A stretch of 64,000 bases of DNA from CAVYXF01 sp963772335 (GTDB lineage: Bacteria > Pseudomonadota > Alphaproteobacteria > Rhizobiales > Rhodomicrobiaceae), in assembly GCA_963772335.1 (NCBI GenBank), contig CAVYXF010000003.1, positions 186,001 through 250,000 of the forward strand, written 5' to 3'. A program made the translations under genes and the position numbers. The notes below the pieces were generated by a model. It had not been told where the DNA came from and searched no databases. It saw only the letters and a list, made by a program, of their open reading frames with translations. Shown piece by piece: positions 1 to 7,403 of the stretch; position 1 is the first letter of the stretch; the number at the start of each line of letters is the position of its first letter.

Positions 1-680
1 GCCAGGAAAAGAGCGAGAATGGCGACCCCGCCCAGGCGGCGTCTGGCGACAAGGAACTCGGTGTCGATCCGGAGTCGGGCCTGACAGTGTGGCTGAAGAA
101 CGGCCGGTTCGGGCCTTACGTGCAGCTCGGCGAGCCGCTCGAGAAGGGCGATAAGCCAAAGCGCGCCTCGATCCCGAAAGGCTTCAGCGCCGCGACTCTG
201 GACCTCGCGACTGCGCTCAAGCTGCTCAGCTTGCCGCGCGAGGTCGGCAAACATCCCGAAACCGGCAAACCGATCACCGCCGGCATCGGCCGCTACGGCC
301 CCTTCGTCGAGCATGACGGCAAATATGCCAATCTCGACAGCACCGAGGAGGTGTTCACCGTCGGCCTCAACCGCGCGGTCAGTGTGCTTGCCGAGCCGAA
401 GAAGCGCCCGGCGCGCGGCGGCCAGCAGGCGCTGAAGACCCTCGGTGACCATCCCGAGCTTGGCGGACCCATCCAGGTTTTCGAAGGCCGCTATGGTCCC
501 TATGTAAAGCATGGGAAGGTGAATGCCACCATCCCGAAGGGCACCGACCCGAACGCGCTGACACTTGATGAGGCGGTCAAACTGATCGCCGCGCGCGCCG
601 AGAGCGGCAAGCCCGCCAAACCGACAAAAACCAAGAGCCGAAAGGCCAAGAGCCAATCGGCCACAGAGGCTGCAACTTGA
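1..680 (+). CDS. topA: DNA topoisomerase I, C-terminal part (5' truncated by window)
   Basis: The reading frame is open from the window edge (frame starting at base 3) to the TGA at 678-680. The visible part is the C-terminal zone with three glycine- and tyrosine-rich repeats of the kind found at the end of alphaproteobacterial TopA (GRFGPYVQLGE, GRYGPFVEHDGKY, GRYGPYVKHGK), followed by a lysine-rich tail ending in AATEAAT-like residues. TopA relaxes negatively supercoiled DNA through a tyrosine intermediate; the catalytic domains lie upstream of the window. The stop codon overlaps the rnr start by two bases, so the two genes are probably co-transcribed. Confident on family, partial gene only. 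Confidence 0.93.
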   Translation, partial: QEKSENGDPAQAASGDKELGVDPESGLTVWLKNGRFGPYVQLGEPLEKGDKPKRASIPKGFSAATLDLATALKLLSLPREVGKHPETGKPITAGIGRYGPFVEHDGKYANLDSTEEVFTVGLNRAVSVLAEPKKRPARGGQQALKTLGDHPELGGPIQVFEGRYGPYVKHGKVNATIPKGTDPNALTLDEAVKLIAARAESGKPAKPTKTKSRKAKSQSATEAAT

Positions 681-2950
681 ACGATGAACTAACCCCCTCA
701 AAACGTGGAAAACACAAAGCCAAGGCGAAGGCCAAGGCAACCCTACCCAGCAAAGCTGACCTTCTCGAATTCATCCGCGCCGCGCCCGAAAAGGTGGGCA
801 AGCGCGAGATTGCCCGCGCCTTCCATCTGAAGGGAGACGCCCGGATCCAGCTCAAAGGATTGCTGCGCGAACTGGCCGAGGAAGGCCGCGTCACCAAAAC
901 CGGCAAACGCCTGCGCGGCAAGGGCACACTTCGTGCCGTGATGGTGCTGGAAGTCACCCGCATCGACAGTGACGGCGAGCTCTATGCCATTCCGATGGAC
1001 TGGAATGCCGCCGAGGGCACGCCGCCTCGCATCCGCGTGGTGCCCAAGCCCGGACTGGCACCAGGCACCGGCGATCATGTGCTGTGCCGCATCACGCCCG
1101 CCGAGAATGACGAGGGTGCGGATTACACCGCCTCGCCGATCAAGATGCTGCCGCGCGAAAAGGCGCGCCAGCTCGGCATCTATCGCAAGGCGAACGGCGG
1201 CGTCATCGAGCCGGTCGACAAGAAGGCGCTGCGCGAATGGCGTCTGTCGCCCGACGACCGGGTGGACGCCGATGACGGCGATCTCGTGCGCTTCGAGGTG
1301 ACCAAGACCGGGCGGGCGCTTAACCCGCGCGCCCGCATCCTGGAGCGGATCGGCCCGCCCGAGAGTGAGCGCGCCATCAGCCTCATCGCAATTGAGAATT
1401 ACAGCCTGCCGAATGTTTTTGCCAAGGCGACGCTGGCGGAGCTGGAGGGACTGAAGGCCCCAACCCTGCGCGGCCGCGAGGATTTGCGCAAGATTCCGCT
1501 GGTCACCATCGACCCGGAAGATGCCAAGGACCATGACGACGCGGTCTGGGCCGCGCCGGACGAAGACCCGGCCAATGAGGGCGGGCATGTCGTCATCGTC
1601 GCCATTGCCGACGTCTCCTTCTATGTGCGCCCCGGCACGGCGCTCGACGCTGAGGCTTTGAAGCGCGGCAATTCGGTCTACTTTCCGGATCGCGTCGTGC
1701 CGATGCTGCCGGAGAAGCTCTCCAACGACCTCTGCTCACTGATCGAGGGCGTCGACCGCCCCTGTCTCGCGGTGCGCATGGTGTTCGACAGGAACGGCCA
1801 TAAGCTCAGCCACCGCTTCATGCGCGCGATGATGCGCTCGGCGGCGAAGCTCTCCTATACCGAGGCGCAGGCCGCGATCGATGGGCATCCGAGCAGCAAG
1901 ACCAAGCCGCTGCTGAAAACCGTCCTGAAGCCGCTCTGGGCGGCATACGAGACGCTGAAGAAGGCGCGGCTCAAGCGCGGCCCGCTCGATCTCGATCTGC
2001 CCGAGCGCAAGATCGTGCTGGACGAGACGGGGCGCGTCGCGCGCATCGTCACGCCCGAGCGGCTGGACGCGCACCGCCTGATCGAGGAGTTCATGATCCA
2101 GGCGAATGTCGCCGCCGCCGAGCAGCTGGAGGTCGCGAGCTCACCACTGCTCTACCGGATCCATGACGCGCCGAGCGATGAGAAGATCAATGCGCTGGGC
2201 GAGTTCTTGCAGACCATTGGTCTCGCCATACAGACGGGCTCGCGGCTGCAGCCGATGCATTTCAACCGCATCCTCGCCAAGACCAAGGACGGAGAATTCT
2301 CCGAGCTGGTCAACGAGGTGGTGCTGCGCTCGCAGGCCCAGGCGGAATATTCGGCCAGGAATCTCGGCCATTTCGGCCTGAATTTGCGCCGCTACGCACA
2401 CTTCACCTCGCCGATCCGCCGCTATGCCGACCTGATCGTGCATCGCGGGCTGGTTGCGGCGCTGAAGCTCGGGCCGGGCGGGCTGACGCCGGCCGAGATC
2501 GAGGAACTCGACAAGGTCGCCGAGCAGATCTCCCAGGCCGAGCGCCGCGCCATGGCCGCCGAGCGCGAGACCGTGGACCGGCTGATCGCGCTGCATCTCT
2601 CCGGCCATGTCGGCGCGACCTTCACCGGCCGCGTCTCGGGCGTCACCCGCGCCGGGCTGTTCGTGAAGCTTGCCGAAACCGGCGCCGACGGCTTCATCCC
2701 GGCCTCGACCATCGGGCGCGACTTCTACGTCTATTCCGAGGTGCAGCACGCGCTGATCGGCGAGCGAACCGGCGAGAGCTATCGGCTCGGCGACACGGTG
2801 GAGGTCAAACTGGTCGAGGCGCATCCCGCCGCCGGTGCGCTGCGCTTTGCCCTGGTCAGCGAGGGCCGCTACGACCTCAAGCTCGCCCGCGGCAAGCACC
2901 AGCGCCGCCCGGAGGCAGCCCGCGGTCCTCGCGGCCGCCGGCGGCGTTAG
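677..2950 (+). CDS. rnr: Ribonuclease R (3'-5' exoribonuclease)
   Basis: A 757-residue protein of normal length for RNase R, which degrades structured RNA from the 3' end. The RNB catalytic motif TIDPEDAKDHDDAVW supplies the four metal-binding aspartates at about D279, D285, D287 and D288. An N-terminal winged-helix/cold-shock part precedes it, and a C-terminal S1 domain (about residues 640-725) is followed by a basic arginine-rich tail. The start is the TTG at 677, inside the topA stop; no in-frame ATG lies nearby, so a TTG start with translational coupling to topA is likely. The stop lies only 6 bp from the convergent amidase stop, which leaves little room for separate terminators. Confidence 0.95.
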   Translation: MNDELTPSKRGKHKAKAKAKATLPSKADLLEFIRAAPEKVGKREIARAFHLKGDARIQLKGLLRELAEEGRVTKTGKRLRGKGTLRAVMVLEVTRIDSDGELYAIPMDWNAAEGTPPRIRVVPKPGLAPGTGDHVLCRITPAENDEGADYTASPIKMLPREKARQLGIYRKANGGVIEPVDKKALREWRLSPDDRVDADDGDLVRFEVTKTGRALNPRARILERIGPPESERAISLIAIENYSLPNVFAKATLAELEGLKAPTLRGREDLRKIPLVTIDPEDAKDHDDAVWAAPDEDPANEGGHVVIVAIADVSFYVRPGTALDAEALKRGNSVYFPDRVVPMLPEKLSNDLCSLIEGVDRPCLAVRMVFDRNGHKLSHRFMRAMMRSAAKLSYTEAQAAIDGHPSSKTKPLLKTVLKPLWAAYETLKKARLKRGPLDLDLPERKIVLDETGRVARIVTPERLDAHRLIEEFMIQANVAAAEQLEVASSPLLYRIHDAPSDEKINALGEFLQTIGLAIQTGSRLQPMHFNRILAKTKDGEFSELVNEVVLRSQAQAEYSARNLGHFGLNLRRYAHFTSPIRRYADLIVHRGLVAALKLGPGGLTPAEIEELDKVAEQISQAERRAMAAERETVDRLIALHLSGHVGATFTGRVSGVTRAGLFVKLAETGADGFIPASTIGRDFYVYSEVQHALIGERTGESYRLGDTVEVKLVEAHPAAGALRFALVSEGRYDLKLARGKHQRRPEAARGPRGRRRR

Positions 2951-2956
2951 GTCCTG

Positions 2957-4357
2957 TCAGGAGGCCGGCTTCCGTGGCAGGCGGACCGGCATTGCCGTCT
3001 CGAAAGCGGCGGCGGCCCGCAGCACGAGCGGCTCCGACAGCCTAGGGCCGACGATCTGAAGCCCGATCGGCAGTCCTGCGCGGGTAGAGCCGCAGGGAAT
3101 TGACAGGGCCGGCAATTGCGCGAGATTGAACGGGTAGGAGAATGGCGTCCAGTCCGTCCAGTCCCAATCGCCCGCCTGCGGGCTGACCTGCCCGGCGTCA
3201 AACGCCGCAAGCGGCATGGTGGGCGTCATAAGCACATCGAAACGCTCGAATGCCAGAGATAAGGTTAGCCCGAGAGCGGCACGGCCGGCTGCCGCGGCTT
3301 GATAGTCCGCGAGCGTCAGCGTCCCGCCGTAATCGATGGCCCGCTGCAGATCGGGCTCCAGCTTGCTGCGCTGATCCTGAGGGATGCGCCTGGCGAGAGC
3401 CGCCGCGCCGCTCATCCAGTGCGCGCGGAACACCTCATAGCTGTTCTCGAGATTGATGTCCGCCGGCACCACCACGGCGCCAAGGCTCTCGAATTGCCCG
3501 ATGGCGCGTTCGACCGCCCCGGCGATTTCCGCCTCGACCGACGCATAGCCGAGATCCGGGCTGAAACCGATGCGAAGCCCACTGACACTATCGCCTAAGC
3601 CCTGCCGATAGTTGGGCGGCGGAAATGGCAGGCTCTGCCAATCGCGCCGGTCAGGCAAGGCGATGACCTGCAACATCAACGCGGCATCCGCGACGCTGCG
3701 CGTCATCGGACCAACATGGGCGACATCGCCGAATGGGCTCGCAGGATAGGCCGGTACCCGGCCGAATGTCGGCTTGATCCCGACGATGCCGGTAAAGGCT
3801 GAGGGAATCCGGATCGAGCCGCCGCCATCGGTGCCGATATGCAGAGCGCCCATGCCGAGCGCCGCCGCGACCGCCGCTCCCCCGCTGGATCCGCCCGGCG
3901 TTTTCGACAGATTCCACGGATTGCGCGTGATGCCGGTCAGCGGGCTGTCGGTGACGCCTTTCCAGCCGAATTCCGGGGTGGTCGTCTTGCCGAGCAGAAC
4001 CGCGCCGTGTTCGCGCAGCCGCGACACGCAAGGGGCATCCTCCTCCCATGGCTGATCTGGCGAGATGGTCAGCGAGCCCCGCAATGTGGGCCACCCCTTC
4101 GTCAGGATGAGATCCTTGATGGAGGTCGGGACGCCATCGATGAGGCCTTGCGGCTCCCCGCGCATCCATCGCGTCTCCGATGCGCGCGCCGCCTCCATCG
4201 CGCGCGGCTCATCGACAAGGCAGAAGGCATTGACCGCCGGATTGTCTCGCTCGATACGCGCGAGCGCCGCGCACGTGGCGTCGACCGGCGACATTGTCTT
4301 TGCCGCATAATGGGCGAGAAGTTCTGTCGCGGTCAGATCGGCAATCTCGCTGTCCAT
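2957..4357 (-). CDS. Amidase signature family hydrolase
   Basis: A 466-residue amidase of the GatA-like signature family, which hydrolyses or transfers amide groups with a Ser-cisSer-Lys triad. The triad is visible: K81 (in PTSIKDL), cis-Ser S157 in the GGSSGG loop and nucleophile S181 in GTDGGGSIRIP, with the 24-residue Ser-Ser spacing usual for the family. An AAGGAG ribosome site sits 7 bases before the ATG. There is no gatB or gatC nearby and the protein ends near 466 residues, so a stand-alone catabolic or detoxifying amidase is more likely than the tRNA amidotransferase subunit. The substrate cannot be told from sequence. Confidence 0.88.
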   Translation of the reverse strand: MDSEIADLTATELLAHYAAKTMSPVDATCAALARIERDNPAVNAFCLVDEPRAMEAARASETRWMRGEPQGLIDGVPTSIKDLILTKGWPTLRGSLTISPDQPWEEDAPCVSRLREHGAVLLGKTTTPEFGWKGVTDSPLTGITRNPWNLSKTPGGSSGGAAVAAALGMGALHIGTDGGGSIRIPSAFTGIVGIKPTFGRVPAYPASPFGDVAHVGPMTRSVADAALMLQVIALPDRRDWQSLPFPPPNYRQGLGDSVSGLRIGFSPDLGYASVEAEIAGAVERAIGQFESLGAVVVPADINLENSYEVFRAHWMSGAAALARRIPQDQRSKLEPDLQRAIDYGGTLTLADYQAAAAGRAALGLTLSLAFERFDVLMTPTMPLAAFDAGQVSPQAGDWDWTDWTPFSYPFNLAQLPALSIPCGSTRAGLPIGLQIVGPRLSEPLVLRAAAAFETAMPVRLPRKPAS

Positions 4358-4585
4358 GACGGCTGCTCCTTCGGAAAATCGATGCCGCCAACGACTATGC
4401 GATGAGGTTCGGCCGTCTTAAAGCGTTTCCTTGCTCCTTGCTGCCTGCACGACTTTTCCGCCAGCGAAATCTTGTCGGACGGCGCGGGGATGATGGTCGA
4501 AGCCTCGTTCCCCGCGCCGATCTTTGTGACCATCTGCATGCGCCGGCGTTCCAGCGCAGCAGGCGTGGCCATCATTTGCCCTCGG

Positions 4586-5065
4586 TCACTCGGGAATTTC
4601 CGGCTCAACGAGCCTGGCCAGCTGCACCAGCGACTGTTGCCAGCCGAGATAGCAGGCCTCAAGCGGTATCACGGCCGGCAGGCCGCTTTGCTCGATATGC
4701 ACTTCCGTTCCCACCGACACCGCCTTCAACGTGACCGACACGTGGATTTCGCCCGGCAGGTTCGGGTCGTCGAACCGGTCAGTGTAGCGGATGCGCTCGT
4801 GCGGAACGAGTTCCAGATATTCGCCGCCAAACGAGTGTCCGTTGCCGGTAGTGAAGTTCGTAAACGACATCTTGAATGCACCGCCGACCTTGGCGTCCAG
4901 GTGATGGACTTTGCAGGTGAAACCATAGGGCGGGAGCCATTTGGCCAGAGCGTCTGCATCGATGAACGCGCGGTAAACCTTTTCCGGCTTGGTCGCCAAG
5001 ACCCGGTGCAGGCGAACCGTGTTTGTCGTGGCGGCGGAAGGTGTAGAATCAGTTTTCTTGGCCAT
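4586..5065 (-). CDS. SRPBCC (AHSA1-like) domain protein
   Basis: A 159-residue single-domain protein with the START/Bet v 1-like fold signature of the AHSA1 group: the N-terminal strand and helix VRLHRVLATKPEKVYRAF, then DADALAKWLPP, and the C-terminal GWQQSLVQLARLVE helix. Such proteins form a hydrophobic pocket and are often found without a known ligand. A GGAGA ribosome site lies just before the ATG. The gene stands alone, 228 bp upstream of the amidase on the same strand, and nothing in the neighbourhood gives its ligand. Confidence 0.85.
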   Translation of the reverse strand: MAKKTDSTPSAATTNTVRLHRVLATKPEKVYRAFIDADALAKWLPPYGFTCKVHHLDAKVGGAFKMSFTNFTTGNGHSFGGEYLELVPHERIRYTDRFDDPNLPGEIHVSVTLKAVSVGTEVHIEQSGLPAVIPLEACYLGWQQSLVQLARLVEPEIPE

Positions 5066-5235
5066 GTTCGTCTCCGTCTAGTCATCCAGTTAGGGGAGGC
5101 ATGCTCCTACCCTGAAGACGTTGGGTCGTCATCACGGCCGACAGGTGAGGCAAATTTTATTGTCTTTGAAGCGCCGGCCAAAGGTGGCATTCCCAAATCA
5201 CCGGCAGGTGGGACTCAATGTCAAATTCGTTCCAA

Positions 5236-6735
5236 CTAGTCCTCATCCGCCCGGAAGCGGGAGAGGCCCCTAATCACGAAAGGCGCGATCAGCGCCAGCG
5301 CGGCGATGCCAAGCAAGGTCGCCGAGATCGGGCTCTCCACCAGCACGAGAGGATTGCCGACGCTGATCGCCAGCGCGCGGCGCAATTGCTGCTCAGCAAG
5401 CGGTCCAAGGATCAGGCCGATGATGACGGGTGCAATCGGATAATCATAGCGGCGCATCAAGAAGCCCATGATGCCGAACACGAGCAGCATGATCAGCTCG
5501 ACGGGCGAAGGCTGCGCGGCGATGGTGCCCATGGTCGCGAATACCAGGATACCGGCATAGAGGTAGGGCTGCGGGATGGCGAGCAGCCGCACCCAGAGCC
5601 CGACCAGCGGCAGATTGAGGATCAGCAGCATGGCGTTGGCGATGAAGAGCGATGCAACCAGCCCCCAGACCAGGTCCGGGCTTTGCGCGAACAGCAGCGG
5701 GCCGGGATTGAGGCCATATTGCTGGAAGCCCGCCAGCATCATCGCCGCGGTGGCGGAGGTCGGCAGGCCCAGCGTCAACAGCGGCACCAGCGTCCCAGCG
5801 GCGCTCGCATTGTTGGCGGCTTCAGGACCGGCGACCCCCTCGATCGCGCCCTTGCCGAATTCCTCGGGATGCCGCGCCAGCTTTCGCTCGACGGAATAGG
5901 AGAGGAAAGTCGGGATCTCGGCACCCCCCGCCGGCAGCGCGCCGATCGGGAAGCCGAATAGCGTCCCGCGCAGCCATGGCGCCCAGGAGCGGCGCCAGTC
6001 CTCCCGCGTCATCCAGAGGGAGCCCCGCACGGGTTCGAGCTTCTCCGGCGCATGCCGGTGCCGCGAGGCCACATACAGCGCCTCGCCGACCGCGAACAGG
6101 CCGACCGCAAGCGTGGTCACCTCGATGCCATCGAGCAGTTCGGCAACGCCGAAAGTCAGCCGCGGCTGTCCGGATAGGGTATCGATGCCGACGAGACCGA
6201 GAAACAGCCCGAGGAACAGGCTGGTCATGCCTTTGACCGGCGACGAGCCGAAGGTTGCGGAAACGGTAACGAAGGCCACCACCATCAGCGCGAAGTAATC
6301 GGCCGGACCGAAATCCAGCGCGAACTCCACCAGCCAGGGCGCGACCAGAGCGAGTGCCGCTGTGGCGATCGTGCCGGCCACGAACGAGCCGATCGCAGCC
6401 GTGGCGAGCGCAGGTCCGCCGCGACCGGCCTTGGCCATCTTGTTGCCTTCCAGCGCCGTGACCATCGAGGCGCTTTCGCCCGGCGTGTTGATCAAGATGG
6501 AAGTGGTCGAACCGCCATACATGCCGCCGTAATAGATGCCGGCGAACATGATCAGCGAGCCGCCGGGATCGAGCTTGTAGGTGACGGGTAGCAACAGCGC
6601 GACGGTAAGTGCCGGGCCGATGCCGGGCAGCACGCCAACGGCGGTGCCGAGCAGCACGCCGACCGAGGCGAAGAGCAAATTCATCGGCTGCACGGCGACT
6701 GCAAAACCATGCATCAAGGCGGTGAAGCTGTCCAT
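5236..6735 (-). CDS. tctA: Tripartite tricarboxylate transporter, large permease TctA
   Basis: A 499-residue polytopic membrane protein with the family landmark GGMYGGSTTSILINTPGE near residues 70-90 and a second GLPTSATAAMMLAG loop about residue 320. These paired motifs define TctA, the large transmembrane subunit that imports tricarboxylates or related carboxylates using a periplasmic binding protein. It follows tctB with a 14 bp gap, so the two form one unit. No TctC binding-protein gene is present on either side, so the substrate-binding partner must be encoded elsewhere. Confidence 0.93.
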   Translation of the reverse strand: MDSFTALMHGFAVAVQPMNLLFASVGVLLGTAVGVLPGIGPALTVALLLPVTYKLDPGGSLIMFAGIYYGGMYGGSTTSILINTPGESASMVTALEGNKMAKAGRGGPALATAAIGSFVAGTIATAALALVAPWLVEFALDFGPADYFALMVVAFVTVSATFGSSPVKGMTSLFLGLFLGLVGIDTLSGQPRLTFGVAELLDGIEVTTLAVGLFAVGEALYVASRHRHAPEKLEPVRGSLWMTREDWRRSWAPWLRGTLFGFPIGALPAGGAEIPTFLSYSVERKLARHPEEFGKGAIEGVAGPEAANNASAAGTLVPLLTLGLPTSATAAMMLAGFQQYGLNPGPLLFAQSPDLVWGLVASLFIANAMLLILNLPLVGLWVRLLAIPQPYLYAGILVFATMGTIAAQPSPVELIMLLVFGIMGFLMRRYDYPIAPVIIGLILGPLAEQQLRRALAISVGNPLVLVESPISATLLGIAALALIAPFVIRGLSRFRADED

Positions 6736-6749
6736 AATAAGCGCCCTTT

Positions 6750-7242
6750 CTAAAACAGGCGCTCAAGCGGCCCGGAGGGCAGCGACAGCGTCAGAAGCTT
6801 GGTGAATATGAGATAGACGATGAGCGCAAGTACGAAACCGATGGCGAGGTCCATCAGAAGGGTACGCCGCCCGAAGGCGTAGGTGGTGGCGGCGAAGATC
6901 ACGGCCATACCGGGAATGAAACCGCCGCCCAGCCAGATAATGGCGATCAGCAGGGAAAACCCGGAAATAATGATGAGCACAGCCGGCGGATCGTAAGCCT
7001 CCGTCTCGATGAAGCCGCCTCGCAGGGCGTAGACCGCATTGAGAATGCCGAGAACGATCAGGCCAGCGCCCACGATCTCGTCGGCAACGCCAGGGCCGAC
7101 CTGCGAGTAGGACGGTCCGCCCCCGAGCTGCCAGGCATCCCAATAGCACAGCGCCGCGAGGGCGATCAGCCCGGCCGCGATGGCGAGCCCAGCACTATCA
7201 GCCCGCCTACGTTCTTCCTGCTCGTCCAGAATTCTCCGTCAT
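6750..7242 (-). CDS. tctB: Tripartite tricarboxylate transporter, small subunit TctB (start region frameshifted)
   Basis: The body encodes four hydrophobic segments in the order expected for TctB (about 160 residues in the family): LAIAAGLIALAALCYW, GPGVADEIVGAGLIVLGIL, LIIISGFSLLIAIIWLG and AIGFVLALIVYLIF. The frame for the first segment has no ATG, GTG or TTG before an in-frame stop at 7239-7241. An ATG at 7240-7242 opens the neighbouring frame with MTENS, and removing one base near 7232-7234 joins it to the body as MTENSDEQEERRRADSAGL, giving 163 residues. A rarer alternative is a CTG start at 7227-7229. The base error, if it is one, matters only at the N-terminus. Confidence 0.75.
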
Positions 7243-7304
7243 GCCGCGCGCCTCCCCTTGCTGCCCTTGCATGCAGCGGCCTCTTTGCGGGCCGTATTCC
7301 CATT

Positions 7305-7320
7305 TAACGCAAATGCGTTA
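7305..7320. promoter_or_regulatory. Perfect 16 bp palindrome upstream of tctBA
   Basis: The sequence TAACGCAAATGCGTTA reads as TAACGCA, AA, TGCGTTA, an inverted repeat with 7 bp arms. It lies 63 bp upstream of the tctB start region and between tctB and the end of maeB, which is where an operator of a dimeric repressor for tctBA would be expected. No regulator gene is adjacent. The role as an operator is inference from position and symmetry. Confidence 0.4.
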
Positions 7321-7338
7321 GCAGGCGCTAGTGTCCCG

Positions 7339-7388
7339 TCCCGCAAATGCCGACCAACTTGCTGCGGACTGCTTCGGCGTTCGCGGGA
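7339..7388 (-). terminator. Candidate stem-loop downstream of maeB
   Basis: On the minus strand, 16 bp after the maeB stop, the outer arms TCCCGC and GCGGGA enclose a second stem (AACGCCGA-type arm against a TCGGCATT-type arm). There is no clear U-run, so it may be a weak terminator or an mRNA 3' end protector rather than a classical intrinsic terminator. Confidence 0.35.
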
Positions 7389-7403
7389 TAAAGCGACATT
7401 GCC

